Source of the DNA: Clostridiales bacterium GWF2_38_85 | GTDB lineage: Bacteria; Bacillota; Clostridia; Oscillospirales; CAG-382 | Length of the DNA stretch: 45,065 nt | Assembly (NCBI GenBank): GCA_001797275.1 | Contig: MGOY01000001.1 | Span: 1-45,065, forward strand | Direction of reading: 5' to 3' | Part shown: positions 1 through 8,729 of the stretch, in pieces | Numbering within the stretch: position 1 is the first letter of the stretch | How the letters are laid out: each line of letters starts with the position of its first letter | The notes under the pieces: generated by a model | The model's database searches: none | What the model saw: the letters and a program-made list of their open reading frames with translations, nothing else | Told to the model about the DNA's origin: nothing | Translations under genes and position numbers: made by a program

Positions 1-20
1 TCCTTTTCGTATTGTTGCAT
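1..20 (-). CDS. 5' end of a leftward gene, product unknown (partial)
   Basis: Only the first six codons (M-Q-Q-Y-E-K) are inside the window. The start is supported by a GAGGAAAG ribosome site just upstream on the minus strand and by a promoter-like pair at 47-76. Nothing can be said about function. It lies directly behind the decayed gene at 71-2774. Confidence 0.4.
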
Positions 21-46
21 TTTTCTTTCCTCTTTCCTTTATAGTT

Positions 47-76
47 ATTATACTATATTAGGTCAAGGTGTTACAA
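47..76 (-). promoter_or_regulatory. Sigma-A-like promoter for the gene leaving the left edge
   Basis: On the minus strand TTGTAA (76-71) is followed after 18 bases by TATAAT (52-47), with a GAGGAAAG ribosome site and ATG downstream. The -35 overlaps the stop codon of the broken gene at 71-2774, so the promoter lies in the ruined 3' end of that gene. Confidence 0.4.
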
Positions 77-2774
77 CTTTATTATACCATGACAACCCAT
101 CTCGTGAGCTATTATATCAACAGCTTTTTGTCTATCTATACTAGGGTAATTAGCGAAATCCGATGAATTTAGATCTATTGAACCTAAGAATTGATAACAG
201 CAAGCCGTAGAGCCAGTATATGGAATTGCTTTTATAGTGCGAAAGTTTAATATGCTATTATCAATTCCAAATAAATTTGTTCCATCTCCTTTAATATCTA
301 GAGAGTTCCATAAACTTATTGCGTCTAAAAATAAATCATAGTATGTAACATCAGAACCATTAACGTTTTTCCAAACATCATTCATTCCTGTGCTGATTTT
401 ATAATTTATTGTTGGTGTTTCTTTATAACCTCTATATGTCCAACCATATATTTCAGCTCCATATGGAGTCGTGGTTTTATGAAATTTTATTGAATATTCG
501 TTTTGAGTGGAATAATCACTACTGCCCTGAGAAAAAACTTTCACATAGAATGTTTTTGGTACATTAAGTCTTACCGTTAAATCTATAATATCATAGTATG
601 CAACAGCAGCTCCTTCAAAAACTAGATTACTAGGTGTACCAGAATAGACTTCAATACCGAGATTAGCGTGTCCAGTGTAAGTATCATTGTCGGGTTTATT
701 CAATTCAATTCTTAACCTATTAGTATCGTCCTGTTGAAGAGTAATTTTGAACCAATCTTTATCATATGAATCATTAATTTTATTATTAGATATTGTATTT
801 GAATTAAATAAATCTAAAGTTACCTCAACTGCGCCACTTGCATAATCATTCGCATACTCATTTACATCGGAAGCAAATTGGACAGGTACAGAATATATAT
901 TATTACTCTCGTTATTTTCACCTATAATATTATCAGCATCTATTCTAGCTTGAAATGTATAAGATAAATTAGCATTAGTAATATTTATTGGATCTGAATA
1001 AAATCCAATTGTAGAATTGCTTCCCATGGACCCAGTGTACTTTGTACTACTCCATATTATATCTTGACCACTTTTTAATTCAAATACAATTTTAAGATTG
1101 AACGGGAAAACTAGAATTATTTTTTATTGAAATATATGCTTCATTTTCTACATTATATACTAATGTTTCATTATTTCTTATGTTTGTAGCCGATATATAT
1201 AAATCAGGTAAAGAATAAGTAATAATCAATTCCAATGGATTCACGTTTTCACTTGTATAAAGTGTTCTTGCATAACTTGTTGTTGCTTCATTATTATTTA
1301 TTAAAATCAAGCCATATGCAGGATTTCTACCACCACTGACACCTCGATTATAATTACACCATGCTTTTACTGTGTTTAAAATACTTATGCTCTTATTTCC
1401 AGTTGTTGAACCTACAGAAGTTGTGCTTAATGTTGCGGTATCATAATATGAATTCCATGTACTGATATTCCCGACAACAGTATTTTCTACCCATGAAGTT
1501 GTATATGCATATGATTTTATTGACGTTGCATAAGTAGAAGATGATACTACATACGTTTTTATATAAGCAGATATAATTTGACTGCTGTATAAAGATGAAA
1601 AAGTATAGTAACTACTATTATTTAGAGTGGGGAATTTAACAAGCATTCTGCTTGTGCCTTGACCACCGAAAGCAGCGCCTATTGCTGTTGAAGTTTCAGT
1701 TCCACTACCCACACCACCCATTGCTCCAATTGATATGCGAGCATCTTCAATTTTTGCGCCTGAATAAGTTGGATCATATGTTGTTGGAGTAATGCTTATC
1801 GTTGGATCAATAGTTAACGGAAATACCGTTTTAGGGTCTGTAAGATAATCAGGATCAACTTTTATTATTACAGTATATTCCTGATTTTCCTTTACTGTTA
1901 CGAAATCGCATTCACCAAAAGAATTATTGCCATTATCTGCGGTAAATATAATTACCTGACCAAGATTTGCTACTGTTTCACCCTTCTCATTGCGGAGAAA
2001 AAGAATATCGCCATCTTTAAATAACTCTAATCCATTTGTGTACAGAGTAAATTCAAATTCAGATTGGCCTGTATATTCTGTTAATATTATGTTCTCTTTA
2101 AATCCAGTATATGTTGGTTTATATGTAATAAATGTGTTATCACCAAAAACTTTATCGTACTTAACAGAATCGGTTTGTTTTTCTCCTGTTTTTGAATCGA
2201 CGGCATTTTCTACAAGAGATACAGCAGATTTCGAATCAGATATAGGCAACATCACGATTTCAAGTTCATTATACACTAATGATATTTCATTGTCAATAAT
2301 ATTTGGAAAATTAACTCTGATATTATTGTCGCTGTTTGTGTAATATCCGGTTTTGGAGCTGTCAGCAACAATTTTATTTGATTTATCCTTGACATCACCA
2401 TTCTCGTCTATGTACTTGATTGGTTCGGAGTACATGTACATAGTGTTTGTTCCGTCAGAGTTTTTGAAAATTACCGAGTATAAATCTTTTTCTTCGTGCT
2501 TCAATCTTGCTATATGACCTTTTTCGACAGCTTTATCATAACCAATGATATCGGGAACACTTTCCTGTGTTAATTCTTCCATAATAACATCATTACCAAC
2601 CTCAGCAGGTAATTCTGTCACTCCCAATAAAGCTTCGTTACCTGCAAGAGCTTCAATGGATTGATCTGCTGTGTTACCTACAGCTGTTAACGCTGGGGAA
2701 GATTAGCCTGTAAGCATTGTCATCAGCATGCAAAGGCACAGGCAGAGCGAGATGAAAGCGGATTTTCTTTTCAC
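71..2774 (-). pseudogene. Decayed secreted protein, DNRLRE/CARDB type with metalloprotease-like C-terminus
   Basis: The original start is GTG at 2774 behind an AAAGGA site. It opens a signal peptide (KRK, then a Leu/Cys/Met-rich core), but TAA at 2705-2703 stops it at codon 24, and the same frame then stays open. The long middle part (to about 1107) has the YSVIFKNSDGTNTMYMYS-type N-terminal region and a DNRLRE-like module of clostridial surface proteins, then the start of a CARDB repeat (PDLYISATNIRNN). The frame is lost in a G run at 1104-1106: removing one base joins SFP to FNLKIVFEL and restores the CARDB strand, whose second half continues in the other frame from about 1103 leftwards. 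The C-terminal part ends in HEMGCHG, an altered HExxH zinc motif whose third ligand is displaced by one residue, and stops at once. At least two clear lesions make this a pseudogene; one could be a sequencing error. Confidence 0.72.
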
Positions 2775-3099
2775 TATTTTAATCCTTTCTATATTATAAT
2801 TACTTTAGATTGATATACCATGTTTAATATAGCTAATATGGTATATTCATCTACATAATACCATCGCCTTATGACAAAGTCAATATAAAATTAAACATAA
2901 ATGTTAAAATATCATAAACTTCTATATAAGCAGCTTGATGTATGTATAAATCAGCTTTCATTCAACATAACGAAAAAAATCGAAAAGGTGTTGCAGAAAT
3001 CAAAATTATTTTTTATGAATGTAGTTCTCGATTATAATAAATTTTATAAACTTCGAATGTTATATCGATTTATCAACTTGATTTTTTACATTATTTCTA
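2775..3099. other. AT-rich intergenic region between the pseudogene and recF, with an inverted repeat
   Basis: No convincing gene. A perfect 9-base inverted repeat, ATATACCAT at 2813-2821 and ATGGTATAT at 2838-2846, lies upstream of the old start of the leftward gene and could be an operator. A 90-codon open frame starting at 2901 crosses the recF promoter, has no ribosome site and a low-complexity composition, and is not called. Confidence 0.4.
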
Positions 3100-3128
3100 T
3101 TGAAAACACGAATTATTTAGTGTATAAT
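3100..3128 (+). promoter_or_regulatory. Sigma-A promoter of the recF-miaB-ylbF run
   Basis: TTGAAA at 3100-3105, a 17-base spacer and a perfect TATAAT at 3123-3128, about 35 bases before the recF start. Confidence 0.75.
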
Positions 3129-3162
3129 ATAATGATTTATTATGTTTTCAGATTGGTGAGGT

Positions 3163-4251
3163 ATGAAGCTTAATTCGGTTTCGTTTTACAATTTCAGAAA
3201 CAACGACAACACAATTCTACCGTTTTCAGAAGATGTTAATGTTATTTACGGAAAAAATGCTGCCGGAAAGACCAATATCCTCGAAGCAGTGTTTTTTTTC
3301 GCTGCGGGCAAATCCTTCCGTTCATGTAAGGAACGTGATATGATTCGATTTACCGAGCAAGAAGCAAGAGTTGATGTTACTTTTTCTAATAAAGACGGAG
3401 CTCAATCACTATCTGTTAAACTGTCTAAAAAAGAAAAAAAAGAAATGTTCCGCAACAATATTCAAATTTCAAGACTTTCGGAATATCTTGGCCGATTTCG
3501 TGCTGTTGTCTTTACTCCTGATCATCTCTGTCTTGTCAAAGGCTCGCCTGAACGCAGGAGAAAATTTGTCGATATTGCCATCAGTCAGACGACTCCAAAG
3601 TATGTTGCGCTTCTTAACGAATACAATCGTGTTCTTCTTCAGAAAAATTCTTATCTGAAGTGTGAGGAATTCAAGAAAGATACTTTGATTGAAGTATATA
3701 ATGAAAGACTGGCCCATATAGGAGCACAAATAAGCATTCGCAGATATCATTATTTAACTCATATGAATAAATCCGCTGCCGATATATATAGTAATATGAC
3801 CTCCGGAAGAGAATCGCTTGGAATAAGATACGTTTCAAGTGTCTGTTCTTCAATCGATTCCGAAGAAGCTGCAAAACAGGCATATATGACTCTGTATCAG
3901 TCAAAGCTGACACTTGAAAAACGCTATGGAATGACAGTAGTCGGCGCTCACAAGGACGATTTCGATATTTCAATAAACAACAAAGATGCAAGGTTGTTTT
4001 GTTCCCAAGGACAACAGCGCAGTGCGGTTTTATCTCTTAAACTTTCCGAAGGTGAACTTTCAAAGCAGTTTACAGGCGAATATCCGGTATTTCTGCTTGA
4101 CGACATTCTCAGCGAGCTTGATTCTGAAAGAAAAGGCTTTATATTGCATAATCTTTTAGGAAAACAGGTCATAATTACCTCATGTGAGGATATACTTGAA
4201 TTTAACGGAAGAAAAATTCTTGTTGAGAACGGAAAATATAAAATAAATTGA
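3163..4251 (+). CDS. recF: DNA replication and repair protein RecF
   Basis: RecF is an SMC-like ATPase that helps load RecA onto gapped DNA at stalled forks. The 362 residues match the usual family length. Walker A is GKNAAGKT at residues 30-37, the ABC-type signature is CSQGQQRSAVLSLKLSEGE and Walker B is VFLLDDILSELD near the C-terminus. The start is fixed by an upstream in-frame stop; the ribosome site GGTGA sits very close to the ATG but pairs with the inner part of the anti-SD. It is the first gene after a strong promoter, 15 bases before miaB. The usual dnaA-dnaN-gyrB neighbours are not here. Confidence 0.97.
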   Translation: MKLNSVSFYNFRNNDNTILPFSEDVNVIYGKNAAGKTNILEAVFFFAAGKSFRSCKERDMIRFTEQEARVDVTFSNKDGAQSLSVKLSKKEKKEMFRNNIQISRLSEYLGRFRAVVFTPDHLCLVKGSPERRRKFVDIAISQTTPKYVALLNEYNRVLLQKNSYLKCEEFKKDTLIEVYNERLAHIGAQISIRRYHYLTHMNKSAADIYSNMTSGRESLGIRYVSSVCSSIDSEEAAKQAYMTLYQSKLTLEKRYGMTVVGAHKDDFDISINNKDARLFCSQGQQRSAVLSLKLSEGELSKQFTGEYPVFLLDDILSELDSERKGFILHNLLGKQVIITSCEDILEFNGRKILVENGKYKIN

Positions 4252-4266
4252 TCGGGAAAATACTTA

Positions 4267-5667
4267 ATGAATAATAAATACGACTTTTTATCAGATACAA
4301 CACAGAAAAAATATATAGAAACAGTTCGTAAGCTTCTTTCAGCAAATAATAAACGTCCCGTTGCTGCTATTGTTACCTTCGGTTGCCAACAAAATGAAGC
4401 TGACAGTGAACAAATTGCAGGTATTTGCAAGCTGATGGGTTATGAAGTAAATATAAACGAAACTGATTACGAAAACTCCGAATTGATAATACTCAACACA
4501 TGTGCAATAAGAGAACACGCTGAGCTGAAAGCTCTTTCCAACACCGGAAATTTGAAAAAGTTGAAAGAAAATAAAAAACACCTTCTTATTGGTATGTGCG
4601 GCTGTATGATTCAAGAGAAGCACCGCTTTGAACAAATAAAAAAGAGTTATCCATACGTTGACTTCATGTTCGGAACAGACAGTATTCCCAAATTGCCCGA
4701 ACTATTGTACAAATTGATGACCGAAAACAAAAGAGTATTTTTTGTAAACCATTTGCCGCATAATGAGCTTGGCATTATCCCAGAAAACATGCCTATAATA
4801 CGGAATTCTACTTATAGAGCATGGCTTTCGATTATGTATGGCTGCAACAATTTCTGTACTTATTGTGTTGTTCCGAGTGTAAGGGGGTATGAACGTTCGA
4901 GAAGTGAGCAGTCTATAATTGATGAAGTCAGGCAGCTTATTGAAAACGGTTACAAGGAAATAACTCTGCTCGGACAGAATGTAAACTCATATAATGGCGA
5001 GAATGGTAATGCTTTTCCGAGACTGCTCGAAAAAATTCTTGATGTAGACGGTGATTTCAGAATCAGATTTATGACCTCACATCCTAAGGATGCATCAGAT
5101 GCATTAATCGAAATAATGAATCATCCAAAAATGGCAAAGCATTTTCATCTTCCCTTCCAGGCTGGAAGCGACCGAATTCTTAAGCTGATGAACCGCAAAT
5201 ATACAAAGGAACAATATCTTGAAAGAGCCTTATCAATACGCGAAAGAGTCAAGGAATGTGCAGTCAGCACTGATATTATCTGCGGATTTCCGACCGAAAC
5301 ACCCGAAGAATTTGAAGAAACACTTGATGTAGTTAATAAAGTTAAATTCGATATGCTGTATTCATTCGCCTATTCTCCGCGTAAAGGTACACCGGCAGCA
5401 GCATTCGAAGATCAGATACCTCATGAAGAAAAAATAAGACGATTCAAGCTGCTTACAGACCTTTACGATACAGTTTCACATGAGCAGAATTTAAAATTGT
5501 TAGGTACTGTACAGCGTGTACTTTGTGACAGTAATGATATCGGCCGTAACAGTCAGAATAAAATAATCAAATTTACAGATTCTGAAAACAGAACAAAAAT
5601 CGGTGAATTTGCTGACATTAAAATCAAAGAAGTAACCAAGTATTCTATTACCGGAAACAGCCTTTAA
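4267..5667 (+). CDS. miaB: tRNA-2-methylthio-N6-dimethylallyladenosine synthase MiaB
   Basis: Radical-SAM methylthiotransferase that adds the 2-methylthio group to i6A37 of tRNAs reading U-starting codons. It has the expected order: an N-terminal UPF0004 domain with cluster ligands C40, C79 and C113; a radical SAM domain with CNNFCTYC (C193, C197, C200); and a C-terminal TRAM-like domain (GTVQRVLCD...). The 466 residues are normal for the long clostridial MiaB. It follows recF by 15 bases and precedes ylbF, a pairing common in Firmicutes. Confidence 0.97.
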   Translation: MNNKYDFLSDTTQKKYIETVRKLLSANNKRPVAAIVTFGCQQNEADSEQIAGICKLMGYEVNINETDYENSELIILNTCAIREHAELKALSNTGNLKKLKENKKHLLIGMCGCMIQEKHRFEQIKKSYPYVDFMFGTDSIPKLPELLYKLMTENKRVFFVNHLPHNELGIIPENMPIIRNSTYRAWLSIMYGCNNFCTYCVVPSVRGYERSRSEQSIIDEVRQLIENGYKEITLLGQNVNSYNGENGNAFPRLLEKILDVDGDFRIRFMTSHPKDASDALIEIMNHPKMAKHFHLPFQAGSDRILKLMNRKYTKEQYLERALSIRERVKECAVSTDIICGFPTETPEEFEETLDVVNKVKFDMLYSFAYSPRKGTPAAAFEDQIPHEEKIRRFKLLTDLYDTVSHEQNLKLLGTVQRVLCDSNDIGRNSQNKIIKFTDSENRTKIGEFADIKIKEVTKYSITGNSL

Positions 5668-5722
5668 TAATATTAGATGCTGTCGGATGAATAAATAATT
5701 TTTATAAAGGAAGAAACTAAAA

Positions 5723-6124
5723 ATGACAGAAAACCTTAAAAAGCTTCTTCGCGATTTTTCTGAAGAACTCAAAATCGATGCTTCCGTACAAAAGTATCAG
5801 GCAGCAAGAGAGAGTTATCTCGATGATATGAAGCTTATGGCACTTATCACTGAATACAACACTATTCAAACCAAAATGGAAGAAGAAGCCCAGAAAGAAA
5901 CCACAAACAGTGATGAAATATCCGAGCTTGACAGAAAATCTGAAGAGTTTAGAAAAGAGATTTTTGAAAATGCCACTTATAAAGCATATCAGAATGCTGA
6001 AGAGGATATCAATGTTCTTCTTGCAACAATCAACGGCGAAATAATGAGTAGCATTACAGGCGAAGAAAACGAGGATTCTTGCGGAAGTGGCGGTTGTTCG
6101 GGCAATTGTTCTCATTGTCATTAA
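5723..6124 (+). CDS. YlbF/YmcA family protein with a C-terminal cysteine cluster
   Basis: A helical protein of 133 residues in the YlbF (RicF)/YmcA (RicA) family. In Bacillus these proteins form the Y-complex with YaaT, bind [4Fe-4S] clusters and influence RNase Y-dependent mRNA maturation and development. The body is charged and helical; the tail carries C120, C125, C129 and C132 (CGSGGCSGNCSHCH), a plausible Fe-S or metal site. AAAGGAAG precedes the ATG. It follows miaB, as in many Clostridia. No mutS or mutL follows, although that arrangement is frequent in relatives. Confidence 0.88.
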   Translation: MTENLKKLLRDFSEELKIDASVQKYQAARESYLDDMKLMALITEYNTIQTKMEEEAQKETTNSDEISELDRKSEEFRKEIFENATYKAYQNAEEDINVLLATINGEIMSSITGEENEDSCGSGGCSGNCSHCH

Positions 6125-6149
6125 TATAATTTTGTTTCACTAGATTTTG

Positions 6150-6254
6150 CACAGAATCCACATAGGTTGTGTATTATTATCAACCAACCAAAATAGCTGC
6201 TATATAATAGTATTAAAGTTAGTAGTATTAGTAGTAGGAGGTGTGGATTCTGTG
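6150..6254. repeat. 13-base inverted repeat with DnaA-box-like words and an orphan ribosome site
   Basis: CACAGAATCCACA at 6150-6162 is the exact reverse complement of TGTGGATTCTGTG at 6242-6254. Related words TGTGGACAA (6251-6259) and TGTGGATTT (6315-6323) follow. A perfect AGGAGG at 6236-6241 stands before GTG codons, but the frames close after 9 to 12 codons, so no gene is called. This is the main content of the 327-base gap after ylbF. The words resemble DnaA boxes but none matches TTATNCACA exactly. Confidence 0.5.
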
Positions 6255-6351
6255 GACAATCTCAAAAGTGGTTTAAACTAAACGAAAAAACAGAAATTTA
6301 GGCTTTGAAAACTCTGTGGATTTGATCTTAGTAACTTTTAAGTTTTACACA

Positions 6352-6397
6352 TTTGGGCTTTGCCCCAAACCCCATAATCCTTTTTGAAAAAAGGATT
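6352..6397. repeat. Two adjacent hairpins (G/C-rich and A/T-rich)
   Basis: TTTGGGC/GCCCCAAA closes a first hairpin at 6352-6369. AATCCTTTTT/AAAAAGGATT closes a perfect 10-base stem at 6376-6397. There is no T tract behind it, so this looks like an intergenic palindromic repeat rather than a classical terminator. Confidence 0.5.
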
Positions 6398-6451
6398 GTC
6401 CTAAAAACAAAAATATAAAAGTTTATTTGCTTATTGTGAAGGGATGATAAT

Positions 6452-7255
6452 ATGAAGTTGTTTATTTCTGCTGATATTGAAGGTGCTTGCGGCATTTGCG
6501 ACTGGCAGGAAACAAATATCGGAAACCATTACTCAGATTACTTTCTCACTCAGATGTCAAAGGAAGTTGCCGCTGTCTGCCGTGCTGCTCAGAACTGCGG
6601 ATTTGATGAAATTGTTGTAAAGGATGCACACGACACAGCAAGAAATATATTTCCCAATCTGCTGCCAAAAGGAGTTCATATTATCAGAGGTTGGAGCGAG
6701 GATCCTTTGGTTATGATGAGCGGTCTTGACAAATCCTTTGATGCTGTTGCATATACAGGCTACCACTCAAGGGCCGGTAGTGGTGATAATCCACTGTCAC
6801 ATACAATGTCAACAAAAATGCAGTTAGTCAAGATAAACGGAGTGACGGTCAGCGAATTTAATATAAATTCAATTATTGCCTCATATTATGAGGTTCCGAG
6901 TGTATTACTGACCGGAGATAAATCACTTTGCGAGTCTGCAAAACAAATTTTTCATAACATTGGGACTGTTGCAGTGAATGAAGGCTTTGGTGGTGCCGTA
7001 AAATCAATGCAGCCTGAAGATGCAATTGAACTGATTGAAAAAACTGCTAACGAAATTTTCAGCGGTGAATTTATAAAAGACAGCGTATTGCCGATGCCTG
7101 ACAGTTTTGTTGCAGAGCTTACATATAAAAATCATCCCACAGCATATCGAAAGTCTTTCTATCCGGGAGCAAAACTGACCTTCGATCCGAGAACAATTGC
7201 ATTTGAAACAAAGGATTATTACGAGCTTCTCAGATTCTTCTTATTTGTATTATAA
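6452..7255 (+). CDS. M55 family D-aminopeptidase (DppA-like)
   Basis: Zinc-dependent D-stereospecific aminopeptidase of the DppA family, thought to act on D-Ala-containing peptides, for instance from peptidoglycan turnover. The metal ligands are visible: SADIEG gives D8 and E10, KDAH gives H60, GYHS gives H105 and VSEFN gives E135, at almost the positions known for Bacillus DppA. The 267 residues are normal. GAAGGGATG precedes the start. It is not next to a dipeptide ABC transporter, so its substrate supply is unknown. It ends 23 bases before mnmE and may be cotranscribed with it. Confidence 0.92.
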   Translation: MKLFISADIEGACGICDWQETNIGNHYSDYFLTQMSKEVAAVCRAAQNCGFDEIVVKDAHDTARNIFPNLLPKGVHIIRGWSEDPLVMMSGLDKSFDAVAYTGYHSRAGSGDNPLSHTMSTKMQLVKINGVTVSEFNINSIIASYYEVPSVLLTGDKSLCESAKQIFHNIGTVAVNEGFGGAVKSMQPEDAIELIEKTANEIFSGEFIKDSVLPMPDSFVAELTYKNHPTAYRKSFYPGAKLTFDPRTIAFETKDYYELLRFFLFVL

Positions 7256-7278
7256 AATTAACGAAACGGAGGAACTGT

Positions 7279-8655
7279 ATGAGTACGGTTGCAGCAATCT
7301 CAACCCCAATCGGAAAAGGTGGAATTGCGGTTATACGGATCAGTGGAGAAAAGGCTGTTGAGATTGCAAAGAAAGTTTTTATTCTTAACAGTGAAAAAGA
7401 GCTGTCCGGTATAAAAGCAAACACGGCTGTTTACGGCAGCATTTATGCGGGCAAAACTAATATTGATGACGGAATCGCAACAGTATTCAAAGCACCGCAT
7501 TCTTTTACCGGTGAGGATACGGTTGAAATATCCTGTCACGGCGGTCTGATGATAACACAAAGAGTCCTCGAAGCCGTTCTTGATGCCGGAGCAGAGCTTG
7601 CCGGTGCAGGAGAATTTACAAAAAGAGCGTTTCTGAACGGGAAAATAACACTATCCCAGGCTGAAGCTGTCGGAGGTATGATTGATGCAAAGACAGACAA
7701 GCATTTAGCTGTCAGTCTGCTTCAGGCAAAAGGCTCGCTGAGCGAAGCGCTCGGAAAAATTATCGACAGATTGGTTGCTCTTGCAGCCTCGGTTTATGCA
7801 TTCATTGATTATCCCGACGAGGATATGACAGATGTGACTATTCCCGAGATGAAGCAGGAGTTGCAGTTTCTTTCAGAAAGATTAAATCAGTTGATATCCA
7901 CCCACCGCTACGGGAAAGCGATCAGCGAGGGTGTTGATACTGCTATAGTCGGAAAACCCAACACCGGCAAATCCAGCCTTTTAAATCTTATTGTGGGGTA
8001 TGACCGTGCGATTGTAACCGATATCGCGGGAACAACCCGTGATGTTATCAGCGAGCAGGTCAGATTCGGCAGTGTGCTGCTTAATCTTTCAGATACAGCC
8101 GGAATACGTGAAAGCGATGATAAAATTGAATGGATGGGTGTCAAAAAAAGCCGCGAGAAGATAAATGAAGCGGAAATTGTCATTGCTGTTTTTGACGGCA
8201 GCGGTCCGCTGACCGAGCAGGACAGAGAAATCATGCTGCTTCTTTCGAACAGAAAAGACAGCACAATCGCTGTTATTAATAAAATTGATATTGAAGACTC
8301 GGATTTATATGAAATTCGTGATAATTTTAAGAGAGTAGTCAGAATATCGGCAAAAACCGGTGACGGAATGACAAGGCTTAACACTGAAATTGAAGAGCTT
8401 TGCGGTAAACAAAACCGTACTGCCAGTGGCAGTGCCGCCGAGGGCGAAATTATACTTGGTGCAAGACAACACACAGCATTGCTTAAAGCAAAAAAAGCAG
8501 TTGAATCCGCAAAAGAATCGCTTGATTTATATACACAGGATATCGCAGGGCTTGATATCGAGGCTGCGGTTGCAGCACTTTCCGAGGTTGACGGCAGAGC
8601 AGTTTCCGAGCAGATTGTAAACGAGATTTTCTCAAAATTCTGCGTTGGGAAGTAA
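7279..8655 (+). CDS. mnmE: tRNA uridine-5-carboxymethylaminomethyl modification GTPase MnmE
   Basis: Works with MnmG to put the cmnm5 group on U34 of tRNAs. The N-terminal folate-binding domain (about 1-118) starts with the family hallmark ISTPIGKGGIAVIRISG. A helical domain flanks a G domain with G1 GKPNTGKS (225-232), the GTTRD loop (251-255), G3 DTAG (272-275) and G4 NKID. The protein ends in FCVGK with the catalytic cysteine four residues from the end. 458 residues is the standard length. ACGGAGGA precedes the ATG. In relatives mnmG often follows directly; here two genes intervene. Confidence 0.98.
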   Translation: MSTVAAISTPIGKGGIAVIRISGEKAVEIAKKVFILNSEKELSGIKANTAVYGSIYAGKTNIDDGIATVFKAPHSFTGEDTVEISCHGGLMITQRVLEAVLDAGAELAGAGEFTKRAFLNGKITLSQAEAVGGMIDAKTDKHLAVSLLQAKGSLSEALGKIIDRLVALAASVYAFIDYPDEDMTDVTIPEMKQELQFLSERLNQLISTHRYGKAISEGVDTAIVGKPNTGKSSLLNLIVGYDRAIVTDIAGTTRDVISEQVRFGSVLLNLSDTAGIRESDDKIEWMGVKKSREKINEAEIVIAVFDGSGPLTEQDREIMLLLSNRKDSTIAVINKIDIEDSDLYEIRDNFKRVVRISAKTGDGMTRLNTEIEELCGKQNRTASGSAAEGEIILGARQHTALLKAKKAVESAKESLDLYTQDIAGLDIEAAVAALSEVDGRAVSEQIVNEIFSKFCVGK

Positions 8656-8729
8656 CACATATATTCGATTTTAATTATATTTTTAATAAAACAAAAGTAA
8701 ATAATTCGATGTTTTACGGAGTAGGTATA

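Noticed and set aside
2901-3173. 90-codon open frame upstream of recF
   Set aside because: It spans a strong promoter, has no ribosome site, is low-complexity and overlaps the recF start.
6243-6281. 12-codon frame behind the orphan AGGAGG
   Set aside because: Too short, start spacing poor, and no gene follows that it could regulate closely.
7908-8660. 250-codon open frame antisense to mnmE
   Set aside because: Serine/threonine-rich translation typical of the complement of a real coding frame; mnmE is certain.
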